Below are positions 1-6,173 of a stretch of DNA of 8,983 bases, in pieces. The notes under the pieces were generated by a model. It made no database searches. It was not told where the DNA came from and was given only the letters and a program-made list of their open reading frames with translations. This stretch comes from JBGSIZ01 sp041742255 (GTDB taxonomy: Bacteria > Pseudomonadota > Alphaproteobacteria > Rhodobacterales > Rhodobacteraceae), in contig JBGSIZ010000006.1 of assembly GCA_041742255.1 (NCBI GenBank), positions 1-8,983 on the forward strand, given 5' to 3'. The position numbers and the translations under genes are program-made. Numbering within the stretch: position 1 is the first letter of the stretch; each line of letters opens with the position of its first letter.

Positions 1-84
1 CGCATAGGCGGGGGCGGCAAGCGTGCTGGCAGCGGCGGCGGTCCCGCCGAGTGCCGACGTTTTCAGAAAAGAACGACGATCCAT
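1..84 (-). CDS. N-terminus of Tat-exported periplasmic protein, probably TRAP transporter substrate receptor (partial)
   Basis: Only the first 28 codons lie in the window; the gene continues past the left edge. The ATG is at 84-82, preceded by a strong ribosome binding site (GGGAGGA, complement of 91-97). The peptide starts MDRRSFLKTSALGG, a twin-arginine motif (RRSFLK), followed by an Ala-rich hydrophobic stretch ending AAPAYA, a good signal peptidase I site. This exact style (MDRRSFLK...LAAPA) is typical of Rhodobacteraceae TRAP transporter DctP/TakP-type solute receptors, which bind organic acids in the periplasm and deliver them to DctQ/DctM-type membrane subunits. That the protein is Tat-exported is read directly. 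TRAP identity is inferred from signal-peptide resemblance only, as no mature sequence is visible. It is divergent from the peptide/radical SAM/two-component block. Confidence 0.6.
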   Translation of the reverse strand, partial: MDRRSFLKTSALGGTAAAASTLAAPAYA

Positions 85-396
85 CAAGTATCCTCCCATA
101 GGACGTTAACACCTGCCCCCCTCCTCAGGGTTCACAGGCAATCGTTTCACGTGTGCATACCTTAGACACGGCCTGCCCCCCCTGCAAATACCCGATATTG
201 CGTAGACCCCGCGTTTTGTTCAGGCGCCAACCGCACCAAGCCCGGTGGCGCGGCAAAGCATGGATTTCCACACTTGTCCGAACAGCCCCCCGGACCAACA
301 CTCGTCCTTGCCGGGTCGCCATATTTTCAGACGTTGGCCATTTTTCATCGGATCCCGGGCGAACCGGATTTTTGAAACCTTCATTCGGAGACAACC
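85..396. other. Divergent intergenic region between TRAP-like receptor and peptide gene
   Basis: This 312-bp stretch must hold the promoters of both divergent units. I see no convincing -35/-10 pair, no sigma-54 element and no clear long palindrome. Visible details are the receptor ribosome binding site (91-97), a CACGTG hexamer (148-153), and an exact 10-nt direct repeat CCTGCCCCCC at 112-121 and 172-181 containing C-runs of 6 and 7. The open frames crossing it look like chance reading frames of GC-rich DNA. Confidence 0.5.
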
Positions 397-606
397 ATGC
401 CTGTATCTTCAGACACCCAAGCAAACCTCAAGCGCGTGCAAGAAGCCCGCGACATGATCGGCAAAGGCATCATTGCCGGTCTGATCCGTCCCGGACGCAC
501 GGGCGGCATCGAAATCGTCGGGTATTACAACCAAACCCAAGGCGGCTATTGGCAGACCGATGGCGATGGCCACACCCAAGGGTCGGGCGATTATCATCAG
601 GGGTAA
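397..606 (+). CDS. Putative multi-cyclophane RiPP precursor peptide (69 aa)
   Basis: This is a small peptide gene with a good ribosome binding site (GGAG 387-390, 6-nt spacing), 71 bp upstream of a radical SAM maturase. Residues 1-42 form a likely leader: an amphipathic segment (about 9-31) rich in Lys/Arg/Glu, then a Gly-rich linker ending EIVG. Residues 43-69 look like the core. They are rich in Gly, Gln, Asp and aromatics, with no Cys, Lys, Arg or Glu. Four aromatic-X-Asn/Gln triads occur at regular spacing: YYN 43-45, YWQ 51-53, HTQ 59-61 and YHQ 66-68. Triceptide enzymes join an aromatic ring to the beta-carbon of the residue two positions later, and these triads match that pattern. No signal peptide, transmembrane segment or GG protease site precedes the core. 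The RiPP role rests on context and motif; the actual crosslinks and leader boundary are inferred. Confidence 0.75.
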   Translation: MPVSSDTQANLKRVQEARDMIGKGIIAGLIRPGRTGGIEIVGYYNQTQGGYWQTDGDGHTQGSGDYHQG

Positions 607-621
607 CCCCCAGCCCGCGCA

Positions 622-647
622 GACCCCGGGCCGTATCGCCCGGGGTC
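622..647 (+). promoter_or_regulatory. Intercistronic GC hairpin between precursor and maturase genes
   Basis: A perfect 10-bp inverted repeat (GACCCCGGGC at 622-631, GCCCGGGGTC at 638-647) with a 6-nt loop (CGTATC) starts 16 bases after the precursor stop and ends 20 bases before the maturase ribosome binding site. It is not followed by a T-run, so it is a poor intrinsic terminator. It more likely acts as a 3' stabiliser or partial attenuator that leaves more precursor mRNA than maturase mRNA, as is common in RiPP operons. The structure is read directly; the role is inferred. Confidence 0.65.
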
Positions 648-667
648 ACACCTGAATTTCATGTCCC

Positions 668-673
668 GGAGGG
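668..673 (+). promoter_or_regulatory. Ribosome binding site fixing the maturase start
   Basis: GGAGGG lies 4 nt before the ATG at 678. It decides the start of the radical SAM gene, whose frame is open back to an ATG at 153. The 525 bases of in-frame extension overlap the precursor gene in another frame and contain no radical SAM sequence, so the short form is preferred. Confidence 0.8.
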
Positions 674-677
674 CGCT

Positions 678-1871
678 ATGACCATTGATCGGCTTCAGGT
701 CGTTTTCAAGGTGGTGGAGCGGTGCAACATCAACTGCGACTACTGCTATTATTTCAACATGGGCGACCAGTCCGCACAGGACCGCCCGCCGGTGATCCAG
801 CCGCACACAGCGGGCAAGATTGCTGACTGGTTGGCACGCGGCTGTGCCGATCTGGGGATTCCCCATGTGTCGCTGGCGTTTCATGGTGGCGAGCCGATGA
901 TGCTCAAACCCCGGAATTTCGATCTGATCTGCAAAATCATGACGGACCGGTTGGCGGGTCAGGTGAACCTGACGATCAACTTGCAGACCAACGGCACAAT
1001 CCTGACCCCGGAGTGGATCGAGATTTTGTCCCGGCACCGGGTCCACCTTGGTTTTTCCATTGATGGCGACCGCGCGGCCCATGACCGGCACCGTCTGGAC
1101 CACCGGGGACGCTCCACGTTCGACGCCACCGCCCGCAACCTGCGCACCATTCTGGACCATGCAGCAACCGACAGCCCGTGGTTGGGTGGGGCCACGATTT
1201 CCGTTCTGGACGCCGCAAACGATGCCGCCGCCGTGTTTGATTATCTGGCCGGTTTGGGCGTGCGGCGGATGAGTTTCCTGTTGCCGGACCGGTCCCACAA
1301 CACCCCCTTTGCCGGGGGCCACGATAGCGCGCTGGCCTATGGTCAGGCGTTGTTTGACATTTTCCGCGCGTGGTTGGTCCGCGACGATCCCGACCTGCGG
1401 GTCCGCTATATTTCCGAACTGTTGCGCCATCTGCAACTGGCGCCTGACACCAACCAAGACAGCCCCCAATTTGCCAAAGACAGCGGCGGCCCGGACCACC
1501 GCACCCAGATCATCATTGTTCATTCGGATGGCACGGTAGGCGTGAACGACAGTTATATCCCCGCGCTGGAGTGGTTTCAGCACACCCCGGAACACAAGAT
1601 CGACACCACAACCCTGCGCGGTTTTCTGTCGGACCCGATTTTTCCCGAAATCGAGGCCGCCATCGCCGATCTGGCACCCCCCTGTCAGACCTGCACATGG
1701 CGCACCTTGTGCAAAGGCGGCGATCTGGAAAACCGCTATGCCGCGGGCACCGGATTTGCCAATCCGTCGGTGTATTGTGAAGGGCTCAAATTCTTCTACG
1801 AAAACGCGACGGCCCTTTTGGTCGAAAACGGGTATCCGCGCCGTTATCTGGACATGGCCCTCGCGTCGTGA
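678..1871 (+). CDS. Radical SAM/SPASM peptide maturase, cyclophane (triceptide)-forming type
   Basis: This 397-residue enzyme is predicted to crosslink the peptide encoded just upstream. The radical SAM core begins almost at once, with C16-x3-C20-x2-C23 (CNINCDYC) for the SAM-binding 4Fe-4S cluster. Next come HGGEP (69-73), QTNGT (103-107) and SIDG (127-130), the usual SAM-pocket strands. A late segment reads 'IIIVHSDGTVGVNDSY'. The C-terminal SPASM-like region has C336, C339, C345 and C367 in a CxxC-x5-C...NPSVYC arrangement, followed by a Leu/Phe-rich helix. The CKGG...RY...GF-NPSVYC pattern resembles FxsB/XyeB/GrrM-type enzymes that make three-residue cyclophanes. There is no room for a separate RRE (PqqD-like) domain before Cys16. 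Family-level assignment is strong; assignment to triceptide chemistry is by resemblance. The stop is followed by a 63-bp gap before the kinase gene. Confidence 0.85.
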   Translation: MTIDRLQVVFKVVERCNINCDYCYYFNMGDQSAQDRPPVIQPHTAGKIADWLARGCADLGIPHVSLAFHGGEPMMLKPRNFDLICKIMTDRLAGQVNLTINLQTNGTILTPEWIEILSRHRVHLGFSIDGDRAAHDRHRLDHRGRSTFDATARNLRTILDHAATDSPWLGGATISVLDAANDAAAVFDYLAGLGVRRMSFLLPDRSHNTPFAGGHDSALAYGQALFDIFRAWLVRDDPDLRVRYISELLRHLQLAPDTNQDSPQFAKDSGGPDHRTQIIIVHSDGTVGVNDSYIPALEWFQHTPEHKIDTTTLRGFLSDPIFPEIEAAIADLAPPCQTCTWRTLCKGGDLENRYAAGTGFANPSVYCEGLKFFYENATALLVENGYPRRYLDMALAS

Positions 1872-1934
1872 GGACGGTTGTCGGTCATGCAACAGTGTTT
1901 GCAGGCGTGACCCGTTCCGGCGTATCGCTATGCC

Positions 1935-3380
1935 ATGCGCCGCTTGATCCCCCGCCTGCACAGCCGTCTCCACCTCAGCTATGGTCAAAAGCTGTTTCTG
2001 TTGGCCACGGTTCCGTTGATCCTTGCCGTCGCGCTGATTGCGGTGGTGGTGGAGAACCAGTCCCGCGCGCTCGCCCAACGCGAGATCAAGGCGCTGGAGG
2101 CACAGTTGATCGAGGCCAAGCAGGACGAGTTGAAAAACTACCTGTCCATCGCCCGGACCGCGTTCGTCAATATTTACGGCCGCGCAGCCCCCGATGACCG
2201 GATTGCCCAGCTAGAGGTGACGCGCCTGTTGGCGGCCATGCTCTATGGCCAAGAGGGGTATTTCTTTGTCTTTGACTATGACGGCACCAACCTTGTGGCC
2301 CCTCGCCAGACCTACCTGATCAACAAGAACTGGTTGGGCCTGACCGACAGGGACGGCGTGGTCATCACGGATGAACTGATCCGGATTGCGCGGGCCGGAG
2401 GCGGATACCACAGTTTTGACTGGCCCCGCCCGTCTACCGGCCAGACGGGGCGGATGATTGTGTATGTGAACGGGTTGCAAGATTGGCATTGGGTCATCGG
2501 CACCGGCATTTTCATCGACGATGTTCTGAACACCGTCGCCGCCGCCGAGGCCGAGGTAGAGGCCCGGATCCGCCGCACGTCCGTTTATATTCTGGTCATT
2601 GCCACCGCGGCCCTGATCGGGGTTTTCGCCTCTGGCCTGTTCATCAACATCCGGGAACGGCGGTTGGCCGATGCCAAGCTCAAGGACCTGTCGCAGCGCA
2701 TCATCGATACCCAAGAAGAAGAACGGGGCCGCGTGGCCCGCGAATTGCATGACAGCATCAGCCAGATCCTTGTGGGCGTCCGGTATACCCTTGAACTGGC
2801 CAAACGGCGGCTGGTGCTGGGGGATGCGCGGGCGGGCGACAGTGTGGACAAAGGCATCGCGGGACTGGGCGGTGCAATCCAAGAGGTGCGCCGGATCAGC
2901 CGCGACCTGCGCCCCGGTGTTCTGGACGATCTGGGGCTTGGCCCTGCGTTGCAGGCGTTGACGAACGAATTTGCGGCCCGCACCGGAATTGCCGTCGATT
3001 TTGAAACCGTGGTGTTCCGCAACCGTCTGGACCAGGACGCCCGGATCGCGCTCTATCGTATCGCCCAAGAGGCGCTGACCAATATCGAACGTCATTCCAA
3101 GGCCACCAAGGTCGCCATCGCCATCAAAGGCAACCGCAACGGGGCCTTGTTGCGGATCGCCGACAATGGCAGGGGTATGGACGACGCCCCCCCCAAACGA
3201 AACGGGGATGCGGGATTGGGCCTGCGCAATATGGCCGAACGGATTGAACAACTGGACGGCACGTTGCGTATTCTATGCCCGCCCGCCGGCGGCACCATCG
3301 TCGAGGCGCAGGTGCCCCTCACCCATATGCTGCCCCCCGACGACACCGGCAGACCCACCAACAGGACCCCCGCCCCATGA
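1935..3380 (+). CDS. Membrane sensor histidine kinase with periplasmic Cache domain (NarL-partner type)
   Basis: This 481-residue kinase has a transmembrane segment at about 20-39. An extracytoplasmic single-Cache domain follows at about 45-197, with landmarks QEGYFFVFDYDG (106-117) and WHWVIGTGIFIDDV (184-197). A second transmembrane segment lies at about 216-237. A HisKA_3 dimerisation region carries ARELHDS with the phosphorylatable His272. The ATPase domain has an N box (EALTN 379-383), DNGRG (410-414) and GLGLRNMAERI (427 on). Cache domains usually bind small organic acids or amino acids. ATG 1935 is the only start codon after the in-frame stop at 1908-1910. It lacks a clear Shine-Dalgarno site, so translation may be weak or coupled. 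The gene overlaps the regulator gene by ATGA, so the two are a cognate pair. The ligand is unknown; the divergent TRAP-like receptor and the upstream modified peptide are both candidates for a linked signal. Confidence 0.92.
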   Translation: MRRLIPRLHSRLHLSYGQKLFLLATVPLILAVALIAVVVENQSRALAQREIKALEAQLIEAKQDELKNYLSIARTAFVNIYGRAAPDDRIAQLEVTRLLAAMLYGQEGYFFVFDYDGTNLVAPRQTYLINKNWLGLTDRDGVVITDELIRIARAGGGYHSFDWPRPSTGQTGRMIVYVNGLQDWHWVIGTGIFIDDVLNTVAAAEAEVEARIRRTSVYILVIATAALIGVFASGLFINIRERRLADAKLKDLSQRIIDTQEEERGRVARELHDSISQILVGVRYTLELAKRRLVLGDARAGDSVDKGIAGLGGAIQEVRRISRDLRPGVLDDLGLGPALQALTNEFAARTGIAVDFETVVFRNRLDQDARIALYRIAQEALTNIERHSKATKVAIAIKGNRNGALLRIADNGRGMDDAPPKRNGDAGLGLRNMAERIEQLDGTLRILCPPAGGTIVEAQVPLTHMLPPDDTGRPTNRTPAP

Positions 3381-4033
3381 CCAAGACGTCCGCCCCGCGC
3401 ACCCGCATCGTCATCGTGGATGACCACCCCATGGTGACCGAAGGCATTCAGGCCATTCTGGAAACCTATGACGACATCGAGGTCGTCGGCTGTTTGTCCA
3501 ATGGTCAAGACGCCATCAACAAGGTCGAGACGCTGGCCCCCGATGTGATGCTGCTGGACCTCAACATGCCGGGGCTGAGCGGTCTGTCCGCCATCGAGAT
3601 CATTCTGGAACGGCGGCCCGGCACGCGCATCCTGATCCTGTCGATGCACGACAGCCCGGAATATATCTCGACCGCTTTGCGGCATGGGGCGCGGGGCTAC
3701 GTTCTCAAGGATGTGCCGACCGAGGAAATCAAGAACGCCATTGACCGGGTCATGGCGGGCGACACCTATCTGTGCACCGGGGCCAAGGGGTCGTTGACGC
3801 CCCGCACGGCGGATGGGCGCGAACCGCTGACATCGCGCGAACAGACCATTCTGCTGCAGTTGGCGCAGGGCAAATCGAACAAGGAAGTGGCCAACGTGCT
3901 GGATATTTCGGTGCGCACTGTCGAAACCCACCGCAAGAACATCAAACGCAAGCTGGGCATTTCCAGCACGGCTGGTTTGACCCGTTACGCCATGGAACAC
4001 GGCGTTTTGCAGGGAACCGGCGGCAGCATTTAA
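3377..4033 (+). CDS. NarL/FixJ-family response regulator (receiver + LuxR HTH)
   Basis: This 218-residue DNA-binding regulator has its ATG at 3377, overlapping the kinase stop (ATGA 3377-3380), which indicates translational coupling. The receiver domain spans about 9-128 with acidic pair D15-D16, phosphoacceptor D61 (LLDLNMPG), conserved S89 and K111 (GYVLKD). After a linker, a LuxR-type helix-turn-helix covers about 150-212, starting LTSRE (151-155) and with the recognition segment VRTVETHRKNIKRKLG. It should be phosphorylated by the adjacent kinase and control transcription as a dimer. Plausible targets are the divergent receptor promoter and its own operon, but no repeated operator was identified. 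An upstream in-frame extension to 3275 lies inside the kinase gene and was not used. Confidence 0.93.
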   Translation: MTKTSAPRTRIVIVDDHPMVTEGIQAILETYDDIEVVGCLSNGQDAINKVETLAPDVMLLDLNMPGLSGLSAIEIILERRPGTRILILSMHDSPEYISTALRHGARGYVLKDVPTEEIKNAIDRVMAGDTYLCTGAKGSLTPRTADGREPLTSREQTILLQLAQGKSNKEVANVLDISVRTVETHRKNIKRKLGISSTAGLTRYAMEHGVLQGTGGSI

Positions 4034-4050
4034 CACCGAGAGGCGATGAA

Positions 4051-4074
4051 AAAAGGGGGCCGAAGCCCCCTTTT
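4051..4074. terminator. Bidirectional intrinsic terminator between convergent genes
   Basis: The inverted repeat AAAAGGGGGC (4051-4060) / GCCCCCTTTT (4065-4074) has a tetraloop. On the plus strand the loop is CGAA and the T-run is 4 nt. On the minus strand the loop is TTCG closed by C-G, an especially stable tetraloop, and the U-run is 6 nt (complement of 4049-4054). It ends the response regulator transcript 17 nt after its stop and the PhoX-like transcript 22 nt after its stop, and works best for the minus-strand gene. Confidence 0.9.
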
Positions 4075-4096
4075 CACTCGTTAACAAACAAGACAA

Positions 4097-6016
4097 TCAG
4101 CCGATGATCGCGCCGTCCTCACGGCTTACCGCAACCACGGTGGACCGGGGCGCGCCGTCTGCATCGGGGAACGACCCGCCGGGGTGCTGGATGCCGACAA
4201 AGGCGGTCCGGCGGTCCGACGACCATGTGATCCCGGTCACTTCGGCCCCGTTGGGGGCAGTCAGGAACCGGTGGATTTCACCGCTTACGGGGTCGCCAAC
4301 CAGCATCTGGTTGTTGCCCTGACCGGCAAAGTCATCGACGTTGTCGTCGTTGCCATCGGTCTGGATCCACAACAGGCCGGCGCTGTCAAACATCATCCCG
4401 TCGGGCGAGTTGAACATGTTGCCGGTGTTGACGTTGGCCGAACCTGCATAGGGGCCTTCGGTGTGAACGGCAGGGTTGCCGGCCATCACATACAGGTCCC
4501 AGGTAAAGGCCGCATCAGCGTGGTTTTCGTTGGCCGGATACCAGCGCACGATCTGACCATAGCCATTTTCGGCGCGCGGGTTGGGCGAGCCTTCGACGGC
4601 GGTCATGGCATCGCCACCGGCGTTGGTGGCGCCATCCTTGCGGCGCGAGTTGTTGGTCAAGGCGCAGTAGGCCTGAACCGCGACCGGGTTGACGGCGACC
4701 CACTCGGGACGGTCCATCGTGGTCGCACCCACAACCGAGGCCGCCATCCGTGTGTTCACCAGAACTTCGGGCAGGGACATGCCAGTGGTTTCTTCGGTCA
4801 GGGCAATCCAGGAACCCGTGCCGTCGGTTTCGAACTTGGCCACAAACAGCGTGCCGTCGTCCAGCAGGGTCGAGGTGTCGCCACCGGGGACGTAGACGTT
4901 GGTCGAGACGTATTTATAGAGGAATTCGCCGCGTTCGTCGTCGCCCAGATACACCACAACCTGACCATTCGGGGCCAGCGTGCAGGCCGCATTTTCGTGC
5001 TTGAACCGGCCCAGGGCGGTGCGCTTGACCGGGGTCGATGTCGCATCGGCGGGGTTGATTTCGACGATGTAACCCGCACGGTTGATCTCGTTCGGGTTTT
5101 TCGACACGTCAAAACGCGCGTCAAACTTTTCATAGCCATAGCGGCTGTTGACCGGGATGCCGTAGCGGTTCATGGCATCGGTATAGGACGCGGGTTTGGT
5201 ATCGGCGGCGACTTCTTCGGTGGTGCCGAAATAGCCGTTGAAGTTTTCTTCGCAGGTCAGGTAGGTGCCCCACGGGGTCTTGCCAGCACCACAGTTGTTG
5301 AACGTCCCCATGGACATAGTGCCGGTCGGGTCGGCCTCGGTTTTCAGCAGGTCATGACCGGCTGCAGGACCAGAGATCAACATCGGCGTGTTGTGGTCGA
5401 TCCGACGGTTGAAGGGCGAGTCAACGACGACAGCCCAGCCATCGGCGCCTTCGGCCACTTCCATTACGGTCACGCCCTGAACGGCCTGATATTTCTGCAC
5501 TTCTGCCAACGACACCGGGAAATTGTCGGTGTTGGTGGGCAGCATCCATTCGGGGTTGGTGTATTCGTGGTTGACCGCGATCACTTCGTGACCGTCGATG
5601 TTGAACAGCTCGATCCCGTCGGTGTTGTCGCCAAACACGCGGCTAGACGCCTCAAGGCTGCCGCCGACGGATTTGTCGAAGGCGGGCGCGTCCGAGAACA
5701 GGGCGTCGCCCCAGCTCGCCAGCGGCTTCCAAGTGTAGCCTTCGGGGACGTGGACGGTGAAATCGGTCTGAATGTCGATCGGGGTAAAGGCAAAGCGGCC
5801 CATGGCGGCCGCCTGAGCGCGGGCGCTGGTCGCCCCCATCATCGTGCCCATGCCCAAAGCGGCAGCACCGGAGCCGAACGCAACGATCGACTGCAGGAAC
5901 CCGCGACGCGACATCGCAGCCTCGACAACACGGTCGAAATCAGTGGTTTCGGGGGCGGGGCGGATGGTTTCGTCGAATTCGTCCCAGCTCATGTTCTTTT
6001 GATCAATGTCTTTCAC
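4097..6016 (-). CDS. PhoX-family (DUF839) Tat-exported phosphatase-like protein
   Basis: This 639-residue protein is of normal length for PhoX-type enzymes, which are secreted alkaline phosphatases with an iron-calcium centre. The GTG start at 6016 is chosen for its ribosome binding site. The N-terminus has the WDEFDE...TDFDRVVE segment usual before the Tat signal of these proteins. Then come SRRGFLQ (36-42), a hydrophobic Ala/Gly stretch, and a probable cleavage site after ARA (67). Family landmarks include VNHEYTNPEWML (148-159), NNCGAGKTPWGTYLTCEEN (240-258, with conserved Cys242 and acidic E256/E257), RFKHENAACTLAPNG and LGDDERGEFLYKYVS. Not every DUF839 protein is a proven phosphatase, so substrate is unconfirmed. 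It has its own upstream space after the RTX terminator and no clear Pho box. It is transcribed convergently to the two-component genes. Confidence 0.88.
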   Translation of the reverse strand: MKDIDQKNMSWDEFDETIRPAPETTDFDRVVEAAMSRRGFLQSIVAFGSGAAALGMGTMMGATSARAQAAAMGRFAFTPIDIQTDFTVHVPEGYTWKPLASWGDALFSDAPAFDKSVGGSLEASSRVFGDNTDGIELFNIDGHEVIAVNHEYTNPEWMLPTNTDNFPVSLAEVQKYQAVQGVTVMEVAEGADGWAVVVDSPFNRRIDHNTPMLISGPAAGHDLLKTEADPTGTMSMGTFNNCGAGKTPWGTYLTCEENFNGYFGTTEEVAADTKPASYTDAMNRYGIPVNSRYGYEKFDARFDVSKNPNEINRAGYIVEINPADATSTPVKRTALGRFKHENAACTLAPNGQVVVYLGDDERGEFLYKYVSTNVYVPGGDTSTLLDDGTLFVAKFETDGTGSWIALTEETTGMSLPEVLVNTRMAASVVGATTMDRPEWVAVNPVAVQAYCALTNNSRRKDGATNAGGDAMTAVEGSPNPRAENGYGQIVRWYPANENHADAAFTWDLYVMAGNPAVHTEGPYAGSANVNTGNMFNSPDGMMFDSAGLLWIQTDGNDDNVDDFAGQGNNQMLVGDPVSGEIHRFLTAPNGAEVTGITWSSDRRTAFVGIQHPGGSFPDADGAPRSTVVAVSREDGAIIG

Positions 6017-6022
6017 GACAGA

Positions 6023-6027
6023 CTCCT
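6023..6027 (-). promoter_or_regulatory. Ribosome binding site supporting a GTG start for the PhoX-like gene
   Basis: AGGAG (complement of 6023-6027) is 6 nt before GTG 6016-6014. Alternatives fit less well: the upstream ATG (6085) would add 23 residues with no family resemblance, and the internal ATG before SWDEF (codon 9) has only a poor A-rich leader. Confidence 0.75.
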
Positions 6028-6103
6028 GTGGTTTTGGGTGATGCCCTGCGCACGGATTCGCAGGTAACCCCGAAGTCCTAGCCACCGAATGAAACAGAAA
6101 CGC

Positions 6104-6132
6104 AAAACCCCGCCGGATGGCACCGGCGGGGC
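6104..6132 (-). terminator. Intrinsic terminator of the RTX gene
   Basis: The stem CCCCGCCGG (6108-6116) / CCGGCGGGG (6123-6131) has a 6-nt loop. Read on the minus strand it is followed by TTTTG (complement of 6104-6107). It lies 42 nt after the RTX stop at 6174, so it separates that transcript from the PhoX-like gene, which then needs its own promoter between about 6017 and 6107. Confidence 0.85.
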
Positions 6133-6173
6133 TATTTTGACGCAGTTACGGCCCGAATGGAAAATAGGCCGGA

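Noticed and set aside
85..396. Sigma-70-like -35/-10 candidates on either strand
   Set aside because: The best pairs match only about 3 of 6 positions at each box, which is not better than chance.
125..424. Minus-strand 99-aa open frame in the divergent region
   Set aside because: No ribosome binding site or recognisable domain; it overlaps the intergenic region and the start of the precursor gene. Best explained as a chance frame.
514..525. EIVGY in the precursor (E39...Y43) resembling the Glu-x3-Tyr of PqqA
   Set aside because: The spacing matches, but no other PQQ genes are present, the maturase C-terminus resembles cyclophane enzymes rather than PqqE, and several other aromatic triads would be unexplained.
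397..606. Sactipeptide, ranthipeptide or lanthipeptide precursor
   Set aside because: The peptide has no cysteine, so thioether chemistry is excluded.
153..677. In-frame upstream extension of the radical SAM gene (would give 572 aa)
   Set aside because: It is low-complexity Arg/Pro-rich translation overlapping the precursor gene in another frame. The family normally begins shortly before CxxxCxxC, and a clear ribosome binding site precedes ATG 678.
597..2078. 493-aa minus-strand open frame opposite the radical SAM gene
   Set aside because: Antisense shadow of a GC-rich coding region; the sense strand has full catalytic motifs and a proper start, and the antisense product has no domain logic.
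4184..6067. 627-aa plus-strand open frame opposite the PhoX-like gene
   Set aside because: Antisense shadow, rich in Val/Gly/His/Arg with no recognisable motif, whereas the minus strand encodes clear PhoX landmarks.
6040..6107. Possible Pho box upstream of the PhoX-like gene
   Set aside because: Only one partial CTGTTTCAT-like half is present; no second half at the expected spacing.
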